Source of the DNA: an uncultured Paracoccaceae bacterium
GTDB taxonomy: Bacteria; Pseudomonadota; Alphaproteobacteria; Rhodobacterales; Rhodobacteraceae
Length of the DNA: 64,000 nucleotides
Assembly (NCBI GenBank): GCA_947503935.1
Contig: CANNFR010000003.1
Location: 248,001-312,000 of the forward strand
Direction: 5' to 3'
The notes beneath the pieces were generated by a model. It was given only the letters and a program-made list of their open reading frames with translations, was not told where the DNA came from and did not search any database. The position numbers and the translations under genes were made by a program. Shown here piece after piece: positions 43,493 through 52,922 of this stretch (positions within the stretch are counted from its first letter, which is position 1; the number at the start of each line of letters is the position of its first letter).

Positions 43493-44203
43493 ATGACGAA
43501 CTTTGGTGGGCTGCGCGCCCTTTTCATCAACACAACACTTAAGAAAAAGCCAGATGAGAGCCACACCAAGCTGCTGCTGAACGCAAGTGCCGCGATCATG
43601 GAGAAGAACGGTGTCGCGGTCGAGCATCTGCATCTGCTTAAGCATCAGGTGCCGCCAGGCATCTATCCCGACATGACCGAACATGGTTGGGACCGCGATG
43701 ATTGGCCGGTGCTTTGGGAGAAGGTAAAGGCTGCCAATATCCTGGTCATCGGCACCCCGATCTGGCTGGGCGAGGAAAGCAGCGTCTGCCGTATCCTGAT
43801 TGAACGCCTCTACGCCATGTCAGGCGAACTGAACGACAAGGGCCAATCGGTCTTTTACGGCAAGGTCGGCGGCACCGTGGTGACGGGCAATGAGGACGGC
43901 ATCAAGCATGTCGCGATGACGACCGGCTTCGCGCTGAGCCATTTGGGCTACACCATCCCACCCCAGGCCGATTGCGGCTGGATCGGCGAGGCGGGGCCGG
44001 GGCCGTCCTACGGCGATGAGGTCGACGGCAAGCGCGTGGGTTTTGACAACGCATTCACCCAGCGCAATACAACGATCATGACGTGGAACCTGATGCATCT
44101 GGCGCATATGCTGCGGGACGGCATCCCCAATCAGGGCAACGACCGCAATGCCTGGAAGGCCGGCGCGCGGTTTGATTTCGAAAATCCGGAGTATCGCTCA
44201 TGA
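43493..44203 (+). CDS. NAD(P)H-dependent FMN reductase-like flavoprotein
   Basis: 236 residues, flavodoxin-like fold. ALFINTTLKKKPDESHTKLLL is the FMN phosphate loop; ILVIGTPIWLGEESS is the isoalloxazine-contact segment; and VGGTVVTGNEDG follows. Likely a flavodoxin-like NAD(P)H-dependent oxidoreductase; the physiological electron acceptor is unknown. The C-terminal part, with NTTIMTWNLMHLAHMLRDGI, is helical. ATG 43493 has GGGAGGGACG upstream; a longer upstream frame within tpiA antisense is not used. The stop overlaps the next gene by 4 bp. Confidence 0.85.
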   Translation: MTNFGGLRALFINTTLKKKPDESHTKLLLNASAAIMEKNGVAVEHLHLLKHQVPPGIYPDMTEHGWDRDDWPVLWEKVKAANILVIGTPIWLGEESSVCRILIERLYAMSGELNDKGQSVFYGKVGGTVVTGNEDGIKHVAMTTGFALSHLGYTIPPQADCGWIGEAGPGPSYGDEVDGKRVGFDNAFTQRNTTIMTWNLMHLAHMLRDGIPNQGNDRNAWKAGARFDFENPEYRS

Positions 44204-44706
44204 AAGCCTTTGCCATTGCAGTCTGTCTTTTGGTCACGTCGGGCGCTGCTGGTGCCGAGACGGGTTTTTCACCGCGCCAGACCGAGGCTTGTCTGGCGGG
44301 CGGGTCCTCTGCCGACGATTGCGTCGGCACGTCGGCTGCCATCTGCATGGACGCCACCGAAGGCGGGCAGACGACCGTTGGGATGAGCAATTGCTTCAAT
44401 GCCGAATACGTCTATTGGGACGGGCGTTTAAACAGCGCCTATCAGGCGGTGATGGCAAAGCATCGCGCGGATGACGCCGAATTGGCCGAACTTGGCGACT
44501 CGTCCCCGTCTCTGGCCGACGCGCTGAGAAACATGCAGCGCGCCTGGATCCCATGGCGCGATGCGGCCTGCGGCTATGAGCGTGACCTTTGGGGCAACGG
44601 CACCGGCAGCGGCCCCGCGCAACTGGCCTGCCTGATGGAGATGACCGCCGATCGCGCGCTGGCACTTGAGGCGCGATTGCTCTGGCTGGAAGAGGGCGCG
44701 CCCTGA
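44200..44706 (+). CDS. LprI-like secreted protein (DUF1311)
   Basis: 168 residues. Signal peptide MKAFAIAVCLLVTSGAAGA, then a Cys-rich helical domain: CMDATEGGQTTVGMSNCFNA and MQRAWIPWRDAACGYE, with a final ACLMEMTADRAL. The NQRAW-like and RDAAC pieces are typical of LprI/DUF1311 proteins, some of which inhibit lysozyme. Three pairs of Cys probably form disulfides in the periplasm. It starts within ATGA of the flavoprotein stop. Its relation to the flavoprotein is unclear. Confidence 0.83.
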   Translation: MKAFAIAVCLLVTSGAAGAETGFSPRQTEACLAGGSSADDCVGTSAAICMDATEGGQTTVGMSNCFNAEYVYWDGRLNSAYQAVMAKHRADDAELAELGDSSPSLADALRNMQRAWIPWRDAACGYERDLWGNGTGSGPAQLACLMEMTADRALALEARLLWLEEGAP

Positions 44707-44749
44707 TAGAGGTGGGCGCGCTTCCAAGACCGAAAAGGACCGATACCGG

Positions 44750-45418
44750 ATGATCCGATTGCACCATTGCCACCAGACCCGCTCGATGCGGGTTTTGTGG
44801 CTGCTGAACGAGTTGGGGGTTGAGTACGAGATCGCCGTCCATCCCTTCGACAAGTCTCTGCGCAGCCCCGAATATCTGGTGCTGAACCCCGCGGGCCGGG
44901 TGCCCGCGCTTGAGATGGAGGGCGAGGTCCTGTGGGAGACGGGGGCGATCACCGAAGTCTTATGCGAACGCTTCCCCGAGCGCGGTCTGGGGCGGCCGCC
45001 CGGTGATCTCGACCGATCCGATTGGCTGATCTGGGTGCATTTCGCCGAGACAATCAGCCAGCACACCGCCGCGCTGACCCAGCAGCATATCGCGCTTTAC
45101 GACGATGCGATGCGCAGCCCCATCGTGATGAAGCTTGAGGCAAAGCGGCTGGAAAAATGCTACGCCGCTGTTGAGGGGCGCCTCTCGACCCCCGTCGAGA
45201 ACCGCGATTATCTGCTGACCAGCGGCTTTTCGGCGGCCGATATCAGCGTGGGCCAGTCCATCTACATGGCCAAGCACTACGCCCGGATCGAACCGTTCCC
45301 CGAGCTGACCAAGTGGTATCAGCGGATCACCGACCGCGAGGCGTTTCGCCAATCGCTGCCGCCCGAAGGGGCAGAGCTGCTCTACCCCCAGGAATTCTAT
45401 CCCCCATGGGAGGGGTAG
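44750..45418 (+). CDS. Glutathione S-transferase
   Basis: 222 residues: an N-terminal thioredoxin-like domain (HHCHQTRSMRVLWLLNELGV, NPAGRVPALEME, WETGAITEVL) and a C-terminal helical domain (about 85-220; SGFSAADISVGQSIYMAK). The Ser of QTRSMR is the probable catalytic residue for a beta- or theta-like GST. ATG 44750 has AAAAGGA upstream; the frame opens earlier in another reading of the LprI gene. It is separated from nuoA by 191 bp. Confidence 0.9.
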   Translation: MIRLHHCHQTRSMRVLWLLNELGVEYEIAVHPFDKSLRSPEYLVLNPAGRVPALEMEGEVLWETGAITEVLCERFPERGLGRPPGDLDRSDWLIWVHFAETISQHTAALTQQHIALYDDAMRSPIVMKLEAKRLEKCYAAVEGRLSTPVENRDYLLTSGFSAADISVGQSIYMAKHYARIEPFPELTKWYQRITDREAFRQSLPPEGAELLYPQEFYPPWEG

Positions 45419-45609
45419 GGGCGCCGCGCCGATCCGGGGCGCGTGCGGCCTTGGCCGAACGCCGAAACGGCGTCGGAGGTCACGGCAGGTGCCTCGCCAA
45501 CCCCCCCCATGCGCCCAATGGTCGCCCGTGCATTGACCCCGCAAGGCGGCGGCGGTAGATCAGTCGCACGTCAGCGCATTGCGCCAAGATCGCGAAGAAG
45601 GAGCCAGAG

Positions 45610-45975
45610 GTGGACGATCTGCTGCGGGAATACCTGCCCATCATCGTTTTTCTGGGCCTTGCCATCGGCCTTGGCCTGGTTCTGATTCTGGCCGCCGCGG
45701 TCGTGGCGGTGCGCAACCCCGACCCCGAAAAGGTCTCGGCCTACGAATGTGGGTTCAACGCGTTCGACGATGCGCGGATGAAGTTCGACGTGCGGTTCTA
45801 CCTGGTCTCAATCCTCTTCATCATCTTCGACCTCGAGATTGCGTTTCTGTTTCCCTGGGCTGTGGCTTTCGGCGATATCAGTATGACGGCCTTCTGGTCG
45901 ATGATGGTGTTTTTGGCCGTCCTGACCGTGGGCTTCGCGTACGAGTGGAAAAAGGGCGCGCTTGAGTGGGAATAG
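45610..45975 (+). CDS. nuoA: NADH-quinone oxidoreductase subunit A
   Basis: 121 residues, three transmembrane helices (about 10-33, 65-85 and 92-112). The NuoA loop [20 protein letters not shown] lies between helices one and two and holds the conserved Cys. Complex I uses NADH oxidation to pump protons; NuoA is part of the membrane arm near the quinone site. The GTG start has AAGGAG upstream. First gene of the nuo operon; the promoter is probably within the 191-bp gap upstream. Confidence 0.97.
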   Translation: MDDLLREYLPIIVFLGLAIGLGLVLILAAAVVAVRNPDPEKVSAYECGFNAFDDARMKFDVRFYLVSILFIIFDLEIAFLFPWAVAFGDISMTAFWSMMVFLAVLTVGFAYEWKKGALEWE

Positions 45976-45999
45976 CCGGTCGCGCCCGGCTGTATTTCA

Positions 46000-46917
46000 A
46001 TGTCGATTTCGAACGAATATGTAGGGCCTCTGGCGATACTTGCCGCGATTTGTGTCGGTGTCTTCTGGCCCGATGATGATGCCCCATCCGATACAGACGT
46101 CCTCTTCTCGTCCGAGCCTGAGGTTGTGCCCGTCGCGATGCCGGCAGGCCCGCCGCCCGGTGTGATCGGTGTGGAAGGGCGGGTGCCGTTCGATACCTTT
46201 GCCCCCATCGAGGCCCCGTGGGTCTACCCGGCCGAACAGCGCCTGGCCGCAAGTGTGGATGTGCAATGTGGCGCCAGCGGGTCTGGCGCGCTGGTTGGGC
46301 AGGCGGATATCGTTCTCTTCGCCGCCCATCAGGTTGTGGCGCTGGACGGAACCTTGATCGATATCGATCAGTGCTCGGTCCGCAGTCTGGCGGGCGGTCC
46401 GCAGATCGATGTCGATCTGGAGACGCTCGTCACGGGCCGTTTCGTGGTGGAAACCGGGCAGGAGAACCGTTTCAACGCCGAGGTTTCGCAACACGATTGG
46501 GCCGTGGCCCGGCTGCAACGGCCGATGCCGGGTGTGACACCCTACACTTTGCCGGATCCCGCGCGCGGTGAAGGAGACCCGGGCAGGACAATTGATGTCG
46601 TCACGGCCGGTGCGCCGCAGGATAATTTCGACGAAGACACAGCGCTGGCACAGGTCTGTCGCTACGAAGGGTTGGCACCTGGCGGCGCGGACGCACCGGC
46701 GGCCCTTTACGATTGCGATGTGGGCCGCGGCGGGTCGGGGTCGGCCGTTTTGGCTGAGGGCTGGGACGGCCAGCCCTATCTGTTTGGGATCATAACCGAC
46801 AGCAGTCGCGGGGGCGCTCCGTGCCATGAAATGGGAAGAGAGGGGTGTTTCACCGCCGGTCCCTTCGCAGCGGGTGCGATTTCAGAGACGATCAGCACGA
46901 TGGCCAGCACACGGTGA
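46000..46917 (+). CDS. Trypsin-like serine protease inserted in the nuo operon
   Basis: 305 residues. An N-terminal membrane anchor or uncleaved signal (about 8-22, VGPLAILAAICVGVF) and a proline-rich linker precede a chymotrypsin-fold domain. The triad is visible: His110 in LFAAHQVV, Asp166 in QHDWAVARL and Ser246 in RGGSGSAVL. Two Cys pairs flank it. It is a predicted periplasmic endopeptidase or protease-like protein. It starts 24 bp after nuoA and lies 83 bp before nuoB, which normally follow directly. A link to complex I is not established. The substitution of Gln for the usual Cys after the catalytic His is within family range. Confidence 0.8.
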   Translation: MSISNEYVGPLAILAAICVGVFWPDDDAPSDTDVLFSSEPEVVPVAMPAGPPPGVIGVEGRVPFDTFAPIEAPWVYPAEQRLAASVDVQCGASGSGALVGQADIVLFAAHQVVALDGTLIDIDQCSVRSLAGGPQIDVDLETLVTGRFVVETGQENRFNAEVSQHDWAVARLQRPMPGVTPYTLPDPARGEGDPGRTIDVVTAGAPQDNFDEDTALAQVCRYEGLAPGGADAPAALYDCDVGRGGSGSAVLAEGWDGQPYLFGIITDSSRGGAPCHEMGREGCFTAGPFAAGAISETISTMASTR

Positions 46918-46985
46918 GGGCGCGTCAGATGATCGCGCGCCGTTGACCGCACGGTCCAAGCGCTATAGCTGATGGCCAAGGATGA

Positions 46986-48000
<1,015 letters not shown>

Positions 48001-48004
<4 letters not shown>

Positions 48005-48606
48005 CCGAAGCCCTGCAAGAGCTTGGCACTCACATCGAGTTGAAGCGCCCCGATTGCGTGGTCTCTTGGGCCGTCGAGAATGATGAGCTGACCATCCAGG
48101 TCGCGCTGTCATCGCTGGTCTCATTCGTCGATTTCCTCAAATCCGACGGTGCCTGCAAGTTCTCGACGCTGGTCGATATCACGGCGGTCGACTACCCCGC
48201 CCGCGCGCCTCGTTTCGATGTGGTCTACCACTTCTTGTCGATGTACCAGAACCAGCGCATCCGCCTCAAAACCGGCGTGCGTGAGGATGATATGGTCCCG
48301 TCGATCACCGGCACCCACCCCTCGGCCAACTGGTTTGAGCGTGAGGTGTTCGACATGTTCGGCATCTTGTTCTCGGGCCATCCCGACCTGCGCCGCATCC
48401 TCACCGATTACGGCTTTCGCGGGCATCCGCTCCGCAAGGATTTCCCGACGACGGGCTACACCGAAGTCCGCTATGACGAGGCCGAAAAGCGCGTCGTCTA
48501 CGAACCTGTCAGCCTGGTGCAGGAATACCGGCAATTCGACTTCATGAGCCCCTGGGAGGGGGCGGAGTACATCCTTCCCGGTGACGAGAAGAAGGAGGGC
48601 GCGTGA
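48001..48606 (+). CDS. nuoC: NADH-quinone oxidoreductase subunit C
   Basis: 201 residues, 30-kDa subunit type. [34 protein letters not shown] and the signature [26 protein letters not shown] (split across the 30-kDa motif) are present. NuoC and NuoD are separate here, unlike the fused NuoCD of E. coli. It sits in the hydrophilic arm. It overlaps the previous gene by 4 bp, and its stop overlaps the next start. Confidence 0.97.
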
Positions 48607-49028
48607 TGTCCAAGCTCTTACCGGGAAAATGTATGTGTGGCGCCTCGACCTTCACCGCGACACCCACGGCAGAAGGAACGGCAGGGGCCTGTCATTGCGG
48701 TATGTGCCGCAAGTGGTCCGGTGGTATGTTCCTCTCGGTCGACTGTGGCGATAGCGTTGAATTTGCCGAAGGCGCGCCTGTTGGCTCGTACAAAGGCAGC
48801 GCCTGGGGCGAGCGCTTGTTCTGCAAGGAATGCGGATCGTCCCTGCTGTGGCAGACACAGGACGGCAAGAACCAGCATGTCTCGATGCAGGCGTTCGAAG
48901 ACCCCGGGCAGTTCGATCTGAACATTCAGGTGTTCATCGACCGCAAACCCGACAACTACGCATTGGCTAACGAAACCCGGACAATGACCGAAGCGGATGT
49001 CTTCGCGATGTTCGCACCGCAGACCTGA
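48606..49028 (+). CDS. GFA/CENP-V type zinc-binding protein
   Basis: 140 residues. Zn/Cys motifs: [23 protein letters not shown] and FCKECGSSL, the full set of GFA (glutathione-dependent formaldehyde-activating-like) proteins. LAC-type loop [11 protein letters not shown] follows. Annotated family enzymes have been linked to S-hydroxymethylglutathione formation, but many GFA members have unknown roles. ATG 48606 is favoured over GTG 48603 because AAGGAGG ends 7 nt upstream. It lies in-line between nuoC and nuoD. Confidence 0.87.
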   Translation: MSKLLPGKCMCGASTFTATPTAEGTAGACHCGMCRKWSGGMFLSVDCGDSVEFAEGAPVGSYKGSAWGERLFCKECGSSLLWQTQDGKNQHVSMQAFEDPGQFDLNIQVFIDRKPDNYALANETRTMTEADVFAMFAPQT

Positions 49029-49039
49029 GGAGGGACGTG

Positions 49040-50275
49040 ATGGACGGCGATATCCGGCGCAACACCTATGACGACGGCTCTCAGGACCTTGAGACCGGCG
49101 AACAGCGCATCCGCAATTTCAACATCAATTTCGGACCCCAGCACCCGGCGGCCCACGGCGTGCTGCGTCTGGTGCTGGAACTGGACGGCGAGATTGTTGA
49201 GCGTTGCGACCCCCATATCGGGCTTTTGCACCGCGGCACCGAAAAGCTGATGGAAAGCCGCACCTATCTGCAGAACCTGCCCTATCTCGATCGGCTGGAT
49301 TACGTCGCCCCGATGAACCAGGAACACGCCTGGTGTCTGGCGATCGAGCGCCTGACAGGCGTCGAAGTGCCGCGCCGCGCCAGCCTGATCCGCGTCCTTT
49401 ATTCCGAGATTGGCCGCATCCTCAGCCACCTTTTGAACGTGACCACGCAGGCCATGGATGTGGGCGCGCTTACCCCGCCGCTCTGGGGGTTCGAGGAACG
49501 CGAAAAGCTGATGATCTTCTATGAGCGGGCCTGCGGCGCGCGGCTCCATGCTGCGTATTTCCGCCCCGGTGGCGTGCATCAGGACCTGCCGCCCGATCTG
49601 ATCGAGGATATCGATACCTGGGCGCAGGAATTTCCCAAGGTGCTCGACGATATCGACGGGCTTCTGACCGAGAACCGCATCTTCAAACAGCGCAACGCCG
49701 ATATCGGCGTGGTGACCGAGGATGACATCCAGAAATGGGGCTTTTCCGGCGTCATGGTTCGCGGCTCGGGTTTGGCCTGGGATCTGCGCCGTGCGCAGCC
49801 CTATGAGTGCTACGACGAGTTCGAGTTTCAGGTGCCGATCGGCAAGAACGGCGATTGCTATGATCGCTATCTCGTCCGCATGGCCGAAATGCGCGAATCG
49901 ACCAAGATCATCCGGCAGGCCTGCGAGAAGCTGCGCCATGAAAAGGGCGATGTGCTGGCCCGCGGCAAGATCACCCCGCCCGATCGGGGCGAGATGAAGA
50001 CCTCGATGGAGGCGCTGATCCACCACTTCAAGCTTTATACCGAGGGCTTCCGCGTGCCCGAGGGTGAGGTCTATGCCGCCGTCGAGGCGCCGAAAGGTGA
50101 ATTCGGCGTTTATCTGGTGGCCGACGGCACCAACCGCCCCTATCGCGCCAAACTGCGCGCGCCGGGCTATCTGCACCTGCAAGCGATGGATTACCTGGCC
50201 ACCGGTCACCAATTGGCGGATGTGGCCGCGATCATCGGCACGATGGATGTGGTCTTCGGAGAAATCGATCGCTGA
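49040..50275 (+). CDS. nuoD: NADH-quinone oxidoreductase subunit D
   Basis: 411 residues, 49-kDa subunit (hydrogenase large-subunit-like). [60 protein letters not shown] and [17 protein letters not shown] are all standard. His and Tyr in the quinone pocket are retained (QHPAAHG). ATG 49040 is chosen because GAGGAGGG lies 5 nt upstream; GTG 49037 would be too close. The next nuo gene is 2.6 kb away. Confidence 0.97.
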   Translation: MDGDIRRNTYDDGSQDLETGEQRIRNFNINFGPQHPAAHGVLRLVLELDGEIVERCDPHIGLLHRGTEKLMESRTYLQNLPYLDRLDYVAPMNQEHAWCLAIERLTGVEVPRRASLIRVLYSEIGRILSHLLNVTTQAMDVGALTPPLWGFEEREKLMIFYERACGARLHAAYFRPGGVHQDLPPDLIEDIDTWAQEFPKVLDDIDGLLTENRIFKQRNADIGVVTEDDIQKWGFSGVMVRGSGLAWDLRRAQPYECYDEFEFQVPIGKNGDCYDRYLVRMAEMRESTKIIRQACEKLRHEKGDVLARGKITPPDRGEMKTSMEALIHHFKLYTEGFRVPEGEVYAAVEAPKGEFGVYLVADGTNRPYRAKLRAPGYLHLQAMDYLATGHQLADVAAIIGTMDVVFGEIDR

Positions 50276-50286
50276 ACTTGGTATGT

Positions 50287-50333
50287 GAGTTTTCGCAGAA
50301 AACTCGGGCCTGCAATTTTTCGCAGAAAAATTG
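50287..50333. repeat. Two tandem hairpins sharing a TTTTCGCAGAAAA core after nuoD
   Basis: Hairpin 1: GAGTTTTC GCA GAAAACTC (50287-50305), 8-bp perfect stem. Hairpin 2: CAATTTTTC GCA GAAAAATTG (50313-50333), 9-bp perfect stem. The two share the loop GCA and an inner TTTTC/GAAAA. They begin 12 bp past the nuoD stop. They may be processing or termination signals, or copies of a dispersed palindromic repeat. Confidence 0.8.
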
Positions 50334-50444
50334 TCTCCTCCTCGGCTTGATATCGGATGACAAGGCGGATTTCGGGTAAAATGCCCTTGGTAGACCTATG
50401 TCTGATGCAGGGTGCAGGGTTATCCTGCTGAAAAGGAGATAAAG

Positions 50445-50711
50445 ATGATCCGTGTTCTCAGTTTTGCTTTGGGCGTCTCAGCGATGGCAATGCCGGCATT
50501 CGCTCAGGCAACCGAGGCCCAAAAGGCCGCTTTGGCGGCGGCGATTGAGGCGGCCGATTGCCGCGTGACGGCCGAAAACAACAGCGAGATTCTGGCAGCC
50601 GCGGGCCTTGATGAGGAAGACGCCACAATCGTCGTGCAGGCTCTTCTGGAAACCGGGCTTGCCGTGATCGACAACGGCGCGCTGGTCATGATCTCGGACA
50701 ATTGCCCCTAA
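50445..50711 (+). CDS. Small secreted protein (paralogue of 52400-52663)
   Basis: 88 residues. Signal peptide MIRVLSFALGVSAMAMPAFA; the mature part is helical, with two Cys (AADCRVTAENNSEIL and SDNCP). It shares a plan with the gene at 52400: AAIEAADCRVTAENNS versus SAIEAAGCRVTASNNS and a final Cys. ATG 50445 is preceded by AAAAGGAG; the frame opens 11 codons earlier. It lies after the hairpins downstream of nuoD and flanks the ArsR cassette. Function unknown. Confidence 0.72.
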   Translation: MIRVLSFALGVSAMAMPAFAQATEAQKAALAAAIEAADCRVTAENNSEILAAAGLDEEDATIVVQALLETGLAVIDNGALVMISDNCP

Positions 50712-50756
50712 ACATCGCGCGCAAACAGGCGTGATGACGGATTTGCGGACATCTTC

Positions 50757-51104
50757 TTATTTTGGGTGGGCCTGTTTGCTGTCTGCGGGGGCCTGCGCAC
50801 GGTCAAACATGCCGTAATCACGCACGACATGCGCGATGCGGAGGCGATAGCCGCTGAAGATGCCGCCACGACCTTTGGCCTGGGCGCCCCGATGGGCGTT
50901 CAGGTTTCGCCAGCGCGCAATGGCCGCTTCATCCTCGAAGAAAGACAGCGACAGGATTTTGCGCGGGTCGGTCAGGCTCTGGAAGCGCTCGACCGATATG
51001 AAACCCTCAATCTCGTCCAGCATTGGCCGCATCTCGGCGGCAATGTCCAAATACGCATCCTTGCGCCCCTCTGCCGGCTCGACCTCAAAAATGACTGCGA
51101 TCAT
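50757..51104 (-). CDS. Antibiotic biosynthesis monooxygenase (ABM) domain protein
   Basis: 115 residues. The ABM ferredoxin-like fold is suggested by FEVEPAEGRKDAYLDIAAEM, MLDEIEGFISVERFQSL and EDEAAIARWRNLNAHRGAQA. ABM proteins act as cofactor-free monooxygenases or in heme breakdown. The start overlaps the NIPSNAP gene stop by 4 bp, so both are co-translated. It is on the minus strand within the nuo operon. Its natural substrate is not evident. Confidence 0.82.
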   Translation of the reverse strand: MIAVIFEVEPAEGRKDAYLDIAAEMRPMLDEIEGFISVERFQSLTDPRKILSLSFFEDEAAIARWRNLNAHRGAQAKGRGGIFSGYRLRIAHVVRDYGMFDRAQAPADSKQAHPK

Positions 51105-51424
51105 GCTCTGTCTCCAAGCGGCGCCGAAGCGAGTTTCAGGAAGGTCCGATCTTCGCGGAGCAAAAACTTCTCTTTCTGCGCGAACGCGTAATTCTCACGC
51201 CCAAGCGGGTCGGCCGACAAACGCGCGCGATAGGCTTCATAATCTGCGAGGCTCGGGATGTTGTAAATGCCATAGGCAAGTGTTGACGAGCCTTCATGCG
51301 GGGCGAAATAGCCAATCAGATCGGCCCCGCAGCGCGGGATCGCCTGCCCCCAGTTGCGGGCGTAGTCTTCGAACTGGGCTTTCTTCGTCGGGTCGATGTG
51401 GTAGCGGATGATGCAGGTCAGCAT
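51101..51424 (-). CDS. NIPSNAP family protein
   Basis: 107 residues, dimeric alpha/beta-barrel-like fold as in NIPSNAP. Features: CIIRYHIDPTKKAQFEDYAR, RCGADLIGYFAPHEGSS and SLADYEAYRARLSADPLG. Small NIPSNAP/ABM pairs beside ArsR regulators recur in proteobacteria, but no reaction has been assigned to this form. Divergent from the ArsR gene, which begins 73 bp away; that gap should hold both promoters and the ArsR operator. Confidence 0.83.
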   Translation of the reverse strand: MLTCIIRYHIDPTKKAQFEDYARNWGQAIPRCGADLIGYFAPHEGSSTLAYGIYNIPSLADYEAYRARLSADPLGRENYAFAQKEKFLLREDRTFLKLASAPLGDRA

Positions 51425-51497
51425 GACAGCGTCCTCTTTTGATTTGCGCCCACTATAGATATTTGCGTCACGCTTATGCTTCGATTAAGGTCGAACC

Positions 51498-52184
51498 ATG
51501 AAGGAAGGTCCTGACATAGCTCAAATTGCTGCTCTGATCGGAGATCCAGCCCGCGCCAACATGCTCACCGTGCTGATGAGCGGGAAGGCTCTGACGGTGA
51601 GCGAACTGGCGGAAGAGGCCGGTGTGACAATCCAGACGGCCAGCTCGCATCTCTCCAAGCTGAATGACGGTGGGCTGTTGCGACCACGCAAGCAGGGGCG
51701 TCACAAGTACTTCTCGCTGGCGAGCGATCAGGTCGCGTACGTCTTGGAGGGCCTGATGGGTCTGGCGGCCGGGTCAGGCCATCTGCGAAAGCGGACCGGC
51801 CCGAAGGATGTGGAGTTGCGACAGGCCCGCGTTTGCTACAATCATCTTGCCGGCGATATGGGCACGCAGTTGTTTGACAGCCTGATGGGGCAGGGGCATT
51901 TGGTTCTGACCAAAGAAGATCTGATCCTGACCGATCGAGGCGCGGCCTTCGTGGCAGATCTTGCGATCGACGTCGATGGATTGCGCAAGGCCCGCGCGCC
52001 GCTTTGCCGGGAATGCCTGGACTGGAGCGAGCGCAGATCGCATCTGGCCGGTAGCCTTGGCCGGGCGTTTCTGAGCCGGTTTGAGGACCTCTTATGGGCC
52101 AAGCGCGACCAGAAAACCCGTGTCGTCATCTTTTCGCGAAGCGGGGCGGACGCGTTCAACCGCCTGTTTCCGGTGAACGGATGA
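51498..52184 (+). CDS. ArsR family transcriptional regulator
   Basis: 228 residues. N-terminal winged helix (about 1-80): LIGDPARANMLTVLMSGKAL, AEEAGVTIQTASSHLSKLND and LLRPRKQGRHKYFSL. A C-terminal extension (about 100-228) holds RVCYNHLAGDMGTQLFDSLM and ARAPLCRECLDWSERRSHLAG. The Cys pair in PLCRECLDW and upstream CYNHL may sense metal or redox. It is divergent from the NIPSNAP/ABM pair and likely represses it. The long form differs from classical 100-residue ArsR. Confidence 0.85.
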   Translation: MKEGPDIAQIAALIGDPARANMLTVLMSGKALTVSELAEEAGVTIQTASSHLSKLNDGGLLRPRKQGRHKYFSLASDQVAYVLEGLMGLAAGSGHLRKRTGPKDVELRQARVCYNHLAGDMGTQLFDSLMGQGHLVLTKEDLILTDRGAAFVADLAIDVDGLRKARAPLCRECLDWSERRSHLAGSLGRAFLSRFEDLLWAKRDQKTRVVIFSRSGADAFNRLFPVNG

Positions 52185-52399
52185 CCGAGCCGATCGACCC
52201 AGCCGAATAACCGGAAAACAGTGGCAAATTCGCACTGCGAACAGCTCTCGATCCTGCAAAAGCTGTCGATAAAAGGGGGGTGATATTGAATAACCGACGT
52301 CGCTATCGTTATATTGGGCGCGTGCCAGTACCATTTGCAGGCGCAGCAAAAAACGCGGGCTCGAAGGCCAAGTTGCCACGTGCCCTGAGGAGACGAGCT

Positions 52400-52663
52400 A
52401 TGATCCGCATTCTCACCCTTACCGCCGCAATGGCGGCCTCGGCCATGCCGGCATTGGCGCAGAGCGCTGCTGACAGGGCCGCGATGATTTCGGCCATCGA
52501 AGCGGCCGGATGCCGGGTGACGGCCAGCAACAATTCAGCCGTCCTCAGCTCGGCCGGGCTCAGCCAGGATGCGGCGGCCGCCGTCGTGCAAAGCCTTCTG
52601 AATGCCGGTCAGGCCGTCACCGAGGGTGGTGATCTGGTCCTGAAAACCGGCGCATGTTCGTAA
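52400..52663 (+). CDS. Small secreted protein (paralogue of 50445-50711)
   Basis: 87 residues: signal peptide MIRILTLTAAMAASAMPALA, then SAIEAAGCRVTASNNSAVLS and a C-terminal KTGACS. It matches the 88-aa protein at 50445 over its full length, keeping both Cys. ATG 52400 has GAGGAG upstream; a 40-codon upstream extension is not supported. It follows the ArsR gene by 215 bp, so the two paralogues bracket the ArsR/NIPSNAP/ABM cassette. Function unknown; a small periplasmic helical protein is likely. Confidence 0.72.
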   Translation: MIRILTLTAAMAASAMPALAQSAADRAAMISAIEAAGCRVTASNNSAVLSSAGLSQDAAAAVVQSLLNAGQAVTEGGDLVLKTGACS

Positions 52664-52678
52664 CTCCGGACGCAAGCG

Positions 52679-52828
52679 ATGTATATTGATCTCTGGACGG
52701 TGCTGGTCGGCGCCTTGTGCGGTCTCGGCGCGGCATACCTGGCGCGGGGGCGGAACCGGTTGATCGCCGCTGCGGCGATCGGTGCGATAATTGCGCTTGT
52801 CATGGGCTTCCTCCGCGCGTTTGTCTGA
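52679..52828 (+). CDS. Small two-helix membrane protein (49 aa)
   Basis: A short frame of 49 residues beginning ATG 52679 (MYIDLWTVLVGALCGLGAAY) and ending in TGA. It has two hydrophobic stretches (about 5-20 and 29-47) separated by a basic loop LARGRNRL. GGA lies 8 nt upstream. It starts 15 bp after the small secreted protein and ends 94 bp before nuoE. Too short for confident family assignment. Confidence 0.5.
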   Translation: MYIDLWTVLVGALCGLGAAYLARGRNRLIAAAAIGAIIALVMGFLRAFV

Positions 52829-52922
52829 GCTATGACACCCTCGCATGGTGCCGACACCTGGTCGGTGCCATGGCCGCACCCTCACGCGGCTTACCAGAGA
52901 TGTGACAGACAAGGACCGCCCG

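Noticed and set aside
50276-52922. Mobile element origin of the ArsR cassette
   Set aside because: No transposase, integrase or terminal inverted repeats; only the paralogous flanking genes and hairpins are visible, so insertion is a hypothesis and no element is annotated.
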